DNA of 64,000 nt from Photobacterium aquae. GTDB taxonomy: Bacteria > Pseudomonadota > Gammaproteobacteria > Enterobacterales > Vibrionaceae. The notes under the pieces are model-generated. The model made no database searches. It worked only from the letters and a program-made list of their open reading frames with translations, and was not told the origin of the DNA. Location of the stretch: assembly GCF_001029445.1 (NCBI RefSeq), contig NZ_LDOT01000006.1:297941-361940 (forward strand). The letters are read 5' to 3'. Below are positions 31,499 through 40,436 of the stretch, piece by piece. The position numbers and the translations under genes were made by a program. Each line of letters opens with the position of its first letter. The stretch's first letter is position 1.

Positions 31499-32530
31499 TT
31501 ACTGACCGGCTTTTAGTTCCAGGAAGTAGTTTTCATAACGGATGTTCATATCGCCAACAGAGTTCTGCCACTCACCACGATCTAGGTCTTCTTGTGGTGG
31601 GAACAGAGTAGGGTTGTCTTTGTATTTAGCGTTTGATTTCTCAACCGCTGTTAGGTAACCCGTCTCTTCAGAAATTTTAGCAGCAACGTCTGGGCGCAGT
31701 AGGAAGTCAATCATCTTGTGTGCAGCATCAACGTTTTTCGCGTTTTTCGCGATCGCTAGGCTATCAACCCAGAAGATACCGCCTTCTTTTGGCCAAATCA
31801 GCTCAATAGGAAGACCTTCACGTTGAGCGGCAGCCGCAGAACCGTTCCAAAGCATACCAAGACCAACTTCGCCTGCAAGGTAAGGAGCTGCTGGGTTATC
31901 AGAGTTAAATACCAATACGTTTGGCATTAGTTTTTTCAACTCTTCGTTCGCTTCGTCAATCTGCTTAGGATCAGTGCTGTTACCTGAATAGCCTAGTTTG
32001 CGAAGTGCAATATGGAACACTTCACGAGTGTCGTCCATTAGCATGATCTGGCCTTTCAGCTCAGGATTCCATAGGTCAGCCCAGCTGTCGAAATCAGCAG
32101 GGTCGTACATTTCTGTATTGACCGCAAGACCAGTCATCGCAATAACGTGCGGGATGGAGTAGTCGTTGCTTGGGTCAAAAGGCTTGTCCAGATAGTTCTT
32201 ATCAAGCTCTTTGAAGTTGTTTAGCTTTGATTTATCGATTTTCTGTAACATGCCTTCATCGCGCATTTTCGCAACGAAGTAAGTTGAAGGCACAACCAGG
32301 TCGTAACCCTGTGGGTGAGCTTTCAGCTTAGCGTACATAGTCTCGTTCGACTCGTAAGTCGAATAAATCACTTTAATACCAGTTTCTTTAGTGAACTGTT
32401 CGCGTAGCTCCGTAGAAATATACGGACCCCAGTTCATGAACACCAATTCCTTGTCTTCAGCCATCGCAGCAGTTGAGAAAAGAGCTGCTGCACATGCAGT
32501 ACCGGTTAGAAAAGCGGACCATTTTTTCAT
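31499..32530 (-). CDS. potD: Spermidine/putrescine-binding periplasmic protein PotD (second copy)
   Basis: A 343-residue paralogue of the neighbouring PotD, with signal peptide ending near AAMAEDKE. Shared segments include KVIYSTYESNETMYAKL and LKKLMPNVLVFNSD, but pocket-flanking segments differ (SDNPAAPYL and NGSAAAAQR here). It follows potABC on the same strand, after a hairpin, and is the copy linked to the transporter operon. Two adjacent potD genes are also known in Vibrio cholerae, where the copies are not equivalent. Ligand preference cannot be read from sequence. Confidence 0.93.
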   Translation of the reverse strand: MKKWSAFLTGTACAAALFSTAAMAEDKELVFMNWGPYISTELREQFTKETGIKVIYSTYESNETMYAKLKAHPQGYDLVVPSTYFVAKMRDEGMLQKIDKSKLNNFKELDKNYLDKPFDPSNDYSIPHVIAMTGLAVNTEMYDPADFDSWADLWNPELKGQIMLMDDTREVFHIALRKLGYSGNSTDPKQIDEANEELKKLMPNVLVFNSDNPAAPYLAGEVGLGMLWNGSAAAAQREGLPIELIWPKEGGIFWVDSLAIAKNAKNVDAAHKMIDFLLRPDVAAKISEETGYLTAVEKSNAKYKDNPTLFPPQEDLDRGEWQNSVGDMNIRYENYFLELKAGQ

Positions 32531-32568
32531 TAGATTATCATCTCCAAAACCCGTTTAGGGTATTCATA

Positions 32569-32595
32569 CAAAACAAGTGGCCCGAAGGCCACTTG
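32569..32595 (-). terminator. Hairpin between potC and potD, partial terminator or processing site
   Basis: CAAGTGGCC-TTCG-GGCCACTTG on the minus strand, a 9-base stem with a stable TTCG loop followed by TTTTG. Being inside the operon it may attenuate read-through or define the potD transcript end. Confidence 0.65.
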
Positions 32596-32638
32596 CTCAT
32601 GTTGGCATTTCTGCCATTTAAGCATTATGTTGCCTAAA

Positions 32639-33409
32639 TTATTTGATCTTCTCGCGAGCCAATAGCTGAGAGGATACCACCAGCACCAGAGATACAATTA
32701 GCATAAGTGTAGCCAATGCATTTACTTCTGGTGAAATTCCAACTTTAACCATTGAATAAATCTTCAGTGGTAGGATTTCGTAAGTTGGACCGGTAACAAA
32801 AGAGCTCACAATCACATCATCTAGTGAGAGGGTGAAGCTCAGTAGCCAGCCTGCTGCAACCGCAGGTTTTGCCAATGGTAGGATAATCTGCTTTAAGATT
32901 ACCCACTCACTTGCACCTAGGTCACGTGCTGCTTCAAGCATTTTCACATCGAAGCCGTTTAGTCGGCTGTAAACTGTTACCACAACAAATGGTAGACAGA
33001 ATGTAATGTGTGCCAACAACAGTGTTAGGAAGCCAAGCTCAGCACCAACAAGGATAAACAAGGCCAGCAGAGAGATTGCCATCACGATATCTGGAGACAT
33101 CATTACAACAAATAGCATCCCGTTGACAAAATGCTTACCGCGGAACTGGTAGCGGAAGAGGGCGACTGCCGTAAGGCTACCGATGATTGCCGCTGCCGTT
33201 GCTGAGAACACCGCAATATTTAGCGAGTGCCAAGCTGCCTGAACCAGGCTGTCATTGCTGACTAGTTGGTGATACCACTTGGTGGTAAAACCGCCCCATT
33301 TCATACCAAATTTGCTGGCATTAAATGAGTTAACAATCAGGATGATGATAGGGGCATACAGGAATGCGTATACCACCGACATAAAACTGAATTTAAATAG
33401 ACGTCCCAT
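32639..33409 (-). CDS. potC: Polyamine ABC transporter permease PotC
   Basis: A 256-residue inner-membrane permease with about six helices and the BPD_transp_1 EAA loop ([20 protein letters not shown]). It forms the polyamine channel with PotB. Its ATG overlaps the stop codon of potB (TAATG), indicating coupled translation. The N-terminus (FSFMSVVYAFLYAPIIILIVNSFNAS) is typical of PotC. Confidence 0.93.
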   Translation of the reverse strand: MGRLFKFSFMSVVYAFLYAPIIILIVNSFNASKFGMKWGGFTTKWYHQLVSNDSLVQAAWHSLNIAVFSATAAAIIGSLTAVALFRYQFRGKHFVNGMLFVVMMSPDIVMAISLLALFILVGAELGFLTLLLAHITFCLPFVVVTVYSRLNGFDVKMLEAARDLGASEWVILKQIILPLAKPAVAAGWLLSFTLSLDDVIVSSFVTGPTYEILPLKIYSMVKVGISPEVNALATLMLIVSLVLVVSSQLLAREKIK

Positions 33410-34266
33410 TATTCCAGCTCCACTTTACGGTTCAACAACTTGCCAGCACGGTAGTAGGCATAGAGCATAATAGCCATGCTGATTGTCAACGCGATACTTG
33501 TCGCTGCGCCAAACGGCCAATCTCGGGCGTTCAGTACCTGACTCTTGATCACGTTACCGATTAGTAGGTTCTTCGCACCACCAAGAAGGTCAGATACATA
33601 GAACATACCTAGAGCAGGGAGTAGTACCAGCAAACAGCCTGCAATAATTCCCGGCATGGTTAATGGGAAGATAACCTTGATAAAGGTTTGAATCTTGTTT
33701 GCACCCAAGTCACGCGCCGCTTCAATGTAGTTGTTATCCAATTTCTCGATCGCCGAGTAAAGCGGTAACACCATAAATGGCAGCAGAATGTAAACCAGAC
33801 CAACCATAACCGCATATTCGGTGTACATGATACGTAGCGGCTTGTCGATAATATCCAAGTACATCAGGCTCTTATTAAGGATACCTTGAGTACCTAGCAT
33901 GATTTTCAGGCCGTAGGTACGGATCAGTGAGTTAGTCCAAAAAGGTACAATCACCAAAAACAACATAAATGGACGCCATTTTTCAGGCATCTTGGCAATC
34001 ATGTAGGCAAATGGGTAGCCAATTGCTAAACAAAGCAGGGTAGCGACCAGAGCCATATAAAATGAGTGCCACATGACCTTCGCATAAAGCGGATCGAATA
34101 ACCGGATGTAGTTGTCCAGTGTAAAGGTCATTTCGATCAGGTTGGCATCATCACGGGTCAGAAAACTGGTACCGATGATCATCAAGTTTGGTATGAAGAC
34201 AAACAGCAACAACCAACTTACGATGATGGTAATGATGATGTTCTGAAGATTAAGCTTCTTGTTCAT
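33409..34266 (-). CDS. potB: Polyamine ABC transporter permease PotB
   Basis: A 285-residue inner-membrane permease with about six helices. The EAA-type loop [20 protein letters not shown] faces the ATPase. It overlaps potA by 17 bases and potC by one base, so potABC is a tightly coupled set. Together with PotC it should move spermidine and putrescine inward. Confidence 0.93.
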   Translation of the reverse strand: MNKKLNLQNIIITIIVSWLLLFVFIPNLMIIGTSFLTRDDANLIEMTFTLDNYIRLFDPLYAKVMWHSFYMALVATLLCLAIGYPFAYMIAKMPEKWRPFMLFLVIVPFWTNSLIRTYGLKIMLGTQGILNKSLMYLDIIDKPLRIMYTEYAVMVGLVYILLPFMVLPLYSAIEKLDNNYIEAARDLGANKIQTFIKVIFPLTMPGIIAGCLLVLLPALGMFYVSDLLGGAKNLLIGNVIKSQVLNARDWPFGAATSIALTISMAIMLYAYYRAGKLLNRKVELE

Positions 34267-35398
34267 CTGCCAGCACCACTTCCCAGCTTTCTACCCAAGT
34301 AACCGCAACTTTCTGACCCAGAGAGTGGTCCACATCTGGATCGTCTTCGTTGAAGAATTCGCTAACCATGACTGAAGTACCTGATTCCAGTTCAACAACA
34401 GAATCTAGAGTCATGCCCTTATAGGTACGTTCACGGATATAACCGATTAGGCCATTGCCATCTTCGCCATTGTTGATTTCTTCTAGACGAATATCTTCAG
34501 GGCGAAGCATCACCTTGACTTTATCGCCAGAATTAACCGGAAGCTTGCAATGAATCATTGCGTGGCGACCTTCAACATTAGCCAATACACGGCTTTCGTC
34601 TAAACGTTCTTTAACGACGGCATCGAATACGTTGATTTCACCGATAAAGCGAGCAACAAACAGGTTAGCTGGCTCTTCGTAAATTTCACGAGGAGAACCA
34701 TCCTGCTCAATGTTTCCTGAACGCATAACAATAATACGGTCAGACATTGATAGGGCTTCTTCCTGATCGTGAGTAACGAAGATGAAAGTAATCCCCAGTT
34801 TACGTTGTAGCTGCTTAAGTTCGATCTGCATCTGCTTACGCAGTTTGTAATCAAGCGCAGACAGTGATTCGTCAAGTAGCAGAACTTTTGGTTTGTTTAC
34901 TACGGCACGGGCAATCGCAACACGTTGCTGCTGACCACCAGATAGCTGATGCGGTTTGCGAGGGGCAAACTTATCTAGCTGAACCATACGCAATGCTTCC
35001 ATTACACGCGGTTCAATTTCGCTCTCAGCCACTTTTTGCATGCGTAGACCAAATGCAACGTTGTCAAACACTGTCATGTGCGGGAATAGCGCATAACTTT
35101 GGAAGACAGTATTAACGTTACGTTGCTCGGCAGGAATGTCGGTTACATCTTTGCCTGCGATAATGATCTGACCTGCGTCTGCATTTTCAAAACCTGCAAT
35201 CAGCCTTAGTACAGTTGTCTTACCACAGCCAGATGGACCAAGGATGGTAAGGAATTCACCATCGTTTACATTCAAATCTAGGCCAGCGATGATTTGTTTA
35301 CCATCAAAACTCTTACTCAGCCCTTTAAGCTGAATGACTGGCGCTTTATTGTTTTCTGCAGCGTTCAATTCTACGTGCTCTCCACCTAGGGGTTTCAT
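34250..35398 (-). CDS. potA: Polyamine ABC transporter ATP-binding protein PotA
   Basis: A 382-residue ATPase powering PotBC. It has Walker [10 protein letters not shown], signature LSGGQQQR, Walker [13 protein letters not shown] and switch histidine in [11 protein letters not shown]-terminal TOBE-type regulatory domain is visible ([12 protein letters not shown] and beyond). The ATG at 35398 follows a GGGGGA element and gives a length close to E. coli PotA; a start 14 codons earlier is possible. It is the first gene of the potABC-potD operon. Confidence 0.92.
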   Translation of the reverse strand: MKPLGGEHVELNAAENNKAPVIQLKGLSKSFDGKQIIAGLDLNVNDGEFLTILGPSGCGKTTVLRLIAGFENADAGQIIIAGKDVTDIPAEQRNVNTVFQSYALFPHMTVFDNVAFGLRMQKVAESEIEPRVMEALRMVQLDKFAPRKPHQLSGGQQQRVAIARAVVNKPKVLLLDESLSALDYKLRKQMQIELKQLQRKLGITFIFVTHDQEEALSMSDRIIVMRSGNIEQDGSPREIYEEPANLFVARFIGEINVFDAVVKERLDESRVLANVEGRHAMIHCKLPVNSGDKVKVMLRPEDIRLEEINNGEDGNGLIGYIRERTYKGMTLDSVVELESGTSVMVSEFFNEDDPDVDHSLGQKVAVTWVESWEVVLADEQEA

Positions 35399-35755
35399 AG
35401 ATAATCCCCCCAACTGTTCGGATGAATTTAGGGGGCGCATGATAGACCCCTAAACGTTCAAATTAAAGCGTTTTTTTCCCTTTTTTTAGACAAATTTTGC
35501 ACTAAAAGAAGGGCTGTCATTACCTCATGAAATAGCGTTACCTATACACACTAAAAAGTACTTAAAAATCAATGTCCAATTCGTATTCCTTGCGGAATAA
35601 CGATTCATTAATCATAGTGTACTTGCTATAAGATGTTGTCACTGATTGGGATTATTCGCGCCTCGTTGAACAGAGTTTGAACGGCGGACTATTTATCTAT
35701 CCTGTCTCTGTGTCGTACAATCTTTTGTTCTTGAATATGAAACTTAGTGGAAGCC
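35399..35755. other. Divergent intergenic region between potA and the membrane protein gene
   Basis: About 350 AT-rich bases holding the two divergent promoters. No operator, RNA or terminator structure was recognised. Confidence 0.5.
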
Positions 35756-36556
35756 ATGAACAACAAAACATTCAAAATCGGCGGGTCGATTGAAAAAGCG
35801 TTGAAAGGTGAGATTGAATTACGCTCTTTAGACGTCCTGCAAGAAGCCTGGCGAATAACAGCGAAAAATTATTTTACGTTTGTTCCAGCCGTGATTGGTT
35901 TGTTCTTGGCACAAGTTGCATTGTTGCTGGTTGGCCTGCATGTACAGCTTGGGAGTGCCTCAGTGTTCTTCGATGCTGTAGTTAACGGGGGAGAGATTCC
36001 GGTTAATGTTATTGATGCCGGTTACATGGCCAATTTTTGGGCTGATGTTCTTAGCGCACCATTGTATGCCGGAGTTAGCATGATGGCGCTGAATCATGCG
36101 GTTGGTTTGCCGAGTAAGCCAACACAATTAGTGAAAGGATTTAGCTTTACGTTAGTTAGTATTATAACGGTATTGCTGGCATCGTCGATTCAAGGCATCG
36201 CAAGTAATCTACTGCCACCGATAGGGCTATTTTTGACGATGGCATTTAGCATGGCCATTATTTTGGTATGTGAGAAAAGAATATCGCCACTGAAGGCAAT
36301 TCAGTTCTCTTTGCTAGCGACAATCCGTAAGTTGCTGCCATTTACTGCAATTTTTGTCGTTATCCTGACAATGTTTATTGTATCATTTGCTACGGCAGGT
36401 CTTGGCCTTATCTGGACGATTCCATTCTTTTTCAATGTAAAGGCCATTATCTACCGAAACCTTTTTGGCATAACACTACAAGTGACCAACGTTAAGAAAG
36501 GTCACGATGATGATGCTCCTGACGAACAGGAGGATCCTAAGGTTTTCAACGCGTGA
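35756..36556 (+). CDS. Multi-pass membrane protein of unknown function
   Basis: A 266-residue integral membrane protein with about six hydrophobic segments (first near residues 43-62, last near 210-235) and a short acidic C-terminal tail (HDDDAPDEQEDPK). I do not recognise a functional family. The same gene recurs beside potA and a Bax-type gene in vibrios. Its TGA overlaps the GTG of the next gene (GTGA), so translation is coupled to the glucosaminidase lipoprotein, suggesting a shared envelope role. Start at 35756 follows GTGGAAG. Confidence 0.7.
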   Translation: MNNKTFKIGGSIEKALKGEIELRSLDVLQEAWRITAKNYFTFVPAVIGLFLAQVALLLVGLHVQLGSASVFFDAVVNGGEIPVNVIDAGYMANFWADVLSAPLYAGVSMMALNHAVGLPSKPTQLVKGFSFTLVSIITVLLASSIQGIASNLLPPIGLFLTMAFSMAIILVCEKRISPLKAIQFSLLATIRKLLPFTAIFVVILTMFIVSFATAGLGLIWTIPFFFNVKAIIYRNLFGITLQVTNVKKGHDDDAPDEQEDPKVFNA

Positions 36557-37347
36557 TAAAAAATAATAAAACAAAATCTATAGCTCTTATTGCATTTCTA
36601 ACCAGCCTCACAGCCTGTGAGGACACTCCAAACAAGTCCCAGCCTTCAGAAGAATTGCCACTTGCTGCCGAGGCAGCAAGTAGCAAACCTGATTTTTCCG
36701 CCTATAAAGATGTTAAACAGAAAAAAGCGGCTTTCTTCGATTTTCTCCGCCCAGCGGTTATCCATGAGAATCAACGCATAGAGAAAGAACGCCAATTTCT
36801 TCTTGGTTTGGTTACAGCACTTGAGGCAGGCAAGCCTGTTGATGGTGAAGATTTGGCCTATGCCATTAAATTGGCTGCGGTATATAAACTGCCGGTTCAA
36901 GGTGACAGCGTCACACCTGAGTGGTTGTCAGAGGTTCTGATCCGAGTCGACACCTTGCCGCAAGAATTGGTACTTAGCCAAGCAGCTAATGAATCAGGTT
37001 GGGGTACGTCACGCTTTGCAGTTCAGGGGAACAACTATTTTGGTCAATGGTGTTATCGTAAGGGCTGCGGTTTAGTACCTTCTGCCCGTAATGACGGTGC
37101 CGACCATGAAGTAGCGGTATTTGCGACACCTTACTTGTCTGTTCAAGCCTATTTTAGCAACGTGAATACCAACCGTGCCTATAAAGAGTTGCGTGAAATT
37201 CGTGCCTCTCAAAGGCAGATGGGAGAAACGGTGACTGGAATTAAATTGGCTGAAGGACTGATTCGCTATTCAGAGCGCGGTAGTGCCTATGTAGAAGAGA
37301 TACAGGCAATGATCCGCCATAATAATGAGTATTGGCGCCAAGGATAA
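36553..37347 (+). CDS. Bax-like glucosaminidase lipoprotein
   Basis: A 264-residue lipoprotein (lipobox LTAC near residue 22) with a glucosaminidase domain of the GH73/Bax type. The catalytic-type glutamate is in SQAANESGWGTSRFA, followed by GNNYFGQWCYRKGCG and the C-terminal YVEEIQAMIRHNN. It probably cleaves N-acetylglucosaminyl bonds in peptidoglycan in the periplasm. The GTG start overlaps the previous stop codon. It is followed by the DUF2987 gene after 3 bases. Confidence 0.85.
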   Translation: MIKNNKTKSIALIAFLTSLTACEDTPNKSQPSEELPLAAEAASSKPDFSAYKDVKQKKAAFFDFLRPAVIHENQRIEKERQFLLGLVTALEAGKPVDGEDLAYAIKLAAVYKLPVQGDSVTPEWLSEVLIRVDTLPQELVLSQAANESGWGTSRFAVQGNNYFGQWCYRKGCGLVPSARNDGADHEVAVFATPYLSVQAYFSNVNTNRAYKELREIRASQRQMGETVTGIKLAEGLIRYSERGSAYVEEIQAMIRHNNEYWRQG

Positions 37348-37350
37348 AGG

Positions 37351-38013
37351 ATGAGAGTACACCATTGGCTAATGGTTGGTTTGGTAGCGACGAGTGCAAT
37401 TGTATATACAGGAAATGTTTCGGCTCAAGATATCCAGATCCGCTATAGCACTTTGTATGGTAAACTGAAGCAGAACGTTAAAGAAGGGCATGACGATGTC
37501 AAAATGGCGTTCTTCTTGTTAAACCAAAAAGATGGCTCTGTTTGTAAAGTACATCGTGGCTGGATGCAAAAAGACGAGCATTATGAAGCGTTGGTGATTC
37601 CGAGTTCTTACGAGCTGGATGTTCCTGTTGATAAAAATTTGCGTCAGGCGAACCCTGATGTGACTTTTGTTATTGATGATGGAATCACCTGTGATATGTC
37701 AATGCAGGTTATAGCAAAAGACCGTTTTTCAACAACGATGACGCAAGCTGATGTCACACGTTTAGTTCCTCAGATGCAAAGTTTGCTCTCTGATCTCGGT
37801 GGGATGTTTTCAGATTGGTTCATGCCAGAAGTCAGTGGTGTGGTTGTTCACCTTGCCGAACAGCCATTGGATTTTGTTCCTTTAGCAAATGGACAGCGTA
37901 TTCCGGTTAACGAGAAAAAAGCCGTGATTAAGCTGTCTGATTTGGCTATTGATGAACAAATTACATTTCCCTCAAAGATTGTCAAAGTAACCCCTTGGTT
38001 GCCTAGAGACTAA
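37351..38013 (+). CDS. DUF2987 exported protein
   Basis: A 220-residue protein with a Sec signal peptide (MRVHHWLMVGLVATSAIVYT, cleavage near VSAQD), member of the DUF2987 family of vibrios and relatives. The mature part is mostly beta-rich with two Cys (in VCKVHRGW and ITCDMSM) that could form a disulfide. It is third in the operon after the membrane protein and the glucosaminidase. Function unknown; periplasmic location inferred. AAAGGATG covers the start. Confidence 0.78.
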   Translation: MRVHHWLMVGLVATSAIVYTGNVSAQDIQIRYSTLYGKLKQNVKEGHDDVKMAFFLLNQKDGSVCKVHRGWMQKDEHYEALVIPSSYELDVPVDKNLRQANPDVTFVIDDGITCDMSMQVIAKDRFSTTMTQADVTRLVPQMQSLLSDLGGMFSDWFMPEVSGVVVHLAEQPLDFVPLANGQRIPVNEKKAVIKLSDLAIDEQITFPSKIVKVTPWLPRD

Positions 38014-38026
38014 TCTTCATATTATG

Positions 38027-38052
38027 AAAACCCGAGCCATGCTCGGGTTTTT
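38027..38052 (+). terminator. Rho-independent terminator after the DUF2987 gene
   Basis: ACCCGAGC-CAT-GCTCGGGT followed by a T run; flanking A residues may also serve the convergent ptsG transcript. Confidence 0.9.
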
Positions 38053-38085
38053 ATTTGGGGGAAATAATTGCCATTGTTAATGGCA

Positions 38086-39525
38086 CTAACTCGTGAGTAG
38101 CACCTGATTGATCTCTGTTTTTATATGGTCGGATTGAGTCCCAAAGATAGCTTGAAGGTTATCGCCAATCACTAAAACTTCACGAGCCCCCAGTTGTTTA
38201 ATTCTTTTGATATCGGCTTGTTTGATGTCATGAAGGCTAACACGTAGGCGGGTAATGCACGCATCAACATTTTTAATATTACTCTTACCACCCAATGCGT
38301 TTATCAATTGTGCTGCCATCTCGTTGCCAATTTCAGCGACCTGACTAATTTCATCTTGCTCGTTTTCTCGCCCCGGTGTCATTAGGTTGAACTTAGTGAT
38401 CATGAAGCGGAATATGCCGTAGTACATCACAGCCCATAGCGGACCAATTAAGATGAACAGCCAAGCATTGCTTGATAGAGGGTAGTAGATAAGGAAATCA
38501 ATGGCGCCATGAGCAAAAGTGACACTGTGATGAATATCGAGAGCACTTACGATAGCAAACCCAATCCCAGTGAGAACACAGTGAATAACGTACAGTACCG
38601 GTGCTACAAACAGGAAGGAAAATTCCATCGGTTCAGTGATACCTGTTAGCCAAGATGTTAGTGCCGCAGAGGCCATTATACCGCCTACAAGAGCCCGTTT
38701 TTCTGGGCGGGCTGAGCGGTAAATCGCCAAGCCAATTGCAGGTAACGCCCACATGGAATACATATAGCCACCAGCGAGATTACCTGCCGTTGGGTCGCCC
38801 GCGAGATAACGTTGAATTTCCCCCTTGATGACTTCCCCTGTTTCTGGGTTTACATATTCACCAACTTCGAAAAAGAAGGGGACATTCCAGATATGGTGCA
38901 GGCCAAATGGGATCAGAGAGCGTTCGACGAAACCGTAGATACCAAATGCCAGCGTTGGATTTTGGTAGGCCGCCCAGTGGGAGAATTGATCGATCATATT
39001 ACCGATTGGTGGCCAAACATAACTCATCATGATACCCAGAGCGATAGCAGCAATACCCGTAACTATAGGTACAAAGCGTTTACCAGCAAAAAAGCCCAAA
39101 TATTCGGGTAATTTTATATTAAAGAAACGGTTATAGAGCATTGCTGCAATAGCACCGATAATGATGCCGCCAAATACGCCAGTGTTAATGGTTGGAATAC
39201 CGATGACCGTTGCTGTTTCTATACCGTGAAGTTTTGCCATTACCCCCATTGTGGCCGTCAGGATGGCAAAGCCAACAGTTGCTGCCAAACCGGCAACACC
39301 ATCGTTATCGCTTAGACCCAGAGCGACGCCTATTGCGAAAATGAGCGCTAAGTTACTAAATACCGCATCACCAGACATAGCCATAATGTCGGAGACAAGG
39401 TTGGGCATCCAGCTAAAATTAGCCGAACCTATCCCCAACAGTAACCCCGCTATTGGTAACACGGCCACGGGGAGCATTAGCGATCGCCCAATGCGTTGTA
39501 GAATACCGAAAGTTGTACTGAACAT
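38086..39525 (-). CDS. ptsG: Glucose-specific PTS enzyme IICB (PtsG)
   Basis: A 479-residue sugar phosphotransferase permease. The membrane EIIC domain has the PtsG hallmarks SLMLPVAVLPIAGLLLGIGSA, IKLPEYLGFFAGKRFVPI, PFGLHHIWNVPFF and ALTSWLTGITEPMEFSF. The EIIB domain carries the phosphorylation site Cys423 in NVDACITRLRVSL. There is no EIIA domain, so it relies on a separate EIIA-Glc. It imports and phosphorylates glucose. Start at 39525 has AAGGA 8 bases upstream. It is divergent from a two-component/glucose-binding-protein operon that probably regulates it. Confidence 0.92.
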   Translation of the reverse strand: MFSTTFGILQRIGRSLMLPVAVLPIAGLLLGIGSANFSWMPNLVSDIMAMSGDAVFSNLALIFAIGVALGLSDNDGVAGLAATVGFAILTATMGVMAKLHGIETATVIGIPTINTGVFGGIIIGAIAAMLYNRFFNIKLPEYLGFFAGKRFVPIVTGIAAIALGIMMSYVWPPIGNMIDQFSHWAAYQNPTLAFGIYGFVERSLIPFGLHHIWNVPFFFEVGEYVNPETGEVIKGEIQRYLAGDPTAGNLAGGYMYSMWALPAIGLAIYRSARPEKRALVGGIMASAALTSWLTGITEPMEFSFLFVAPVLYVIHCVLTGIGFAIVSALDIHHSVTFAHGAIDFLIYYPLSSNAWLFILIGPLWAVMYYGIFRFMITKFNLMTPGRENEQDEISQVAEIGNEMAAQLINALGGKSNIKNVDACITRLRVSLHDIKQADIKRIKQLGAREVLVIGDNLQAIFGTQSDHIKTEINQVLLTS

Positions 39526-39609
39526 ATTCATTATCCTTATGTGGTTATTCATGTTCAGTATGCAGACTACCGAATAATAAAATGCTGAAGGTTACATTTG
39601 GTTATTGCA

Positions 39610-39629
39610 TTGTAAGAGGTTGCTTACAA
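39610..39629. promoter_or_regulatory. Palindrome in the ptsG divergent promoter region
   Basis: TTGTAAG-N6-CTTACAA, perfect 7-base arms, 85 bases upstream of ptsG. Spacing does not fit CRP. Candidate operator for the neighbouring response regulator or a sugar repressor. Confidence 0.45.
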
Positions 39630-39633
39630 ATGA

Positions 39634-39649
39634 AGATAAAATTTTATCT
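39634..39649. promoter_or_regulatory. Second palindrome in the ptsG divergent promoter region
   Basis: AGATAAAATTTTATCT is a perfect 16-base palindrome, 5 bases after the first one. Its role is unknown. Confidence 0.45.
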
Positions 39650-39731
39650 CGGTCAAATTAATTAACTTGAAGGTTTTATATTTTAGCTGAGCTTTTATAT
39701 AGATAGAGTGTGGTAATAAAAGAGAACCTAC

Positions 39732-40436
39732 ATGGATCAGAAAATAATACTGGTTGTTGATGATAGCGAAGAAATCAGGGAGGCACTCAGCGCCTATCTG
39801 AGTCGTTCTGGTTTTATGGTCATCACCGCTGCCGATGGTGATGAGATGTGGCAGAAAATCAGTAAAACAGCTCCGCATTTAATCATTTTAGATATCATGT
39901 TGCCCGGCGATGACGGCCTGACATTATGTGGCCAGCTTCGCCAGCATTCCCATGTGCCTATTATCATGTTAACAGCCGTATGCGAAGAGGCTGATCGAAT
40001 TGCCGGATTAGAAATAGGAGCCGATGATTACATAACGAAAACGTTCAGCCCTCGAGAGTTGCTAGCTCGTATCAAAGCACTGCTTAGGCGCAGTCACTAT
40101 CATACGAGCCAAGCAATCAGCCGTCGGATTGCCTTTCTTGATTGGACCTTTGATACCGTCAAACGTCAACTAATACACCGCACAGGCGAGGTTGTTCAAC
40201 TGTCAGGGGCTGATTTTTCATTGTTAACACTACTTCTTCAATCACCCAATAAGGTAATTAGTCGTGATCATATAGCGCAATGTGTCTGGGGGCGGGATGC
40301 TGAACCCATGGAGCGTGGGATCGATGTACAAATTAGCCGGATAAGAAAGCATCTTCATGACCACCAGCGGTCTATTATTCTGACGATCAGAAATAAAGGC
40401 TATATGTTGGCGGTTGAATATGTACAAGAATTATGA
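39732..40436 (+). CDS. OmpR/PhoB family response regulator, probable sugar-sensing system
   Basis: A 234-residue regulator. The receiver has acidic DDS near residue 10, phosphoacceptor Asp54 in IILDIMLPG and Lys103; the residue after the lysine is Thr where Pro is nearly universal (KTF for KPF). The C-terminal winged helix ends in SRIRKHLHDHQRSIILTIRNKGY. It overlaps the kinase gene by 4 bases (ATGA). With the kinase and a glucose-binding protein it resembles the GltR/GtrS glucose systems of Pseudomonas; the target is probably ptsG. Confidence 0.88.
   Translation: MDQKIILVVDDSEEIREALSAYLSRSGFMVITAADGDEMWQKISKTAPHLIILDIMLPGDDGLTLCGQLRQHSHVPIIMLTAVCEEADRIAGLEIGADDYITKTFSPRELLARIKALLRRSHYHTSQAISRRIAFLDWTFDTVKRQLIHRTGEVVQLSGADFSLLTLLLQSPNKVISRDHIAQCVWGRDAEPMERGIDVQISRIRKHLHDHQRSIILTIRNKGYMLAVEYVQEL

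Noticed and set aside
39610..39629. CRP site before ptsG
   Set aside because: Arms TTGTAAG/CTTACAA put 8 bases between TGTAA and TTACA, whereas CRP needs TGTGA-N6-TCACA.
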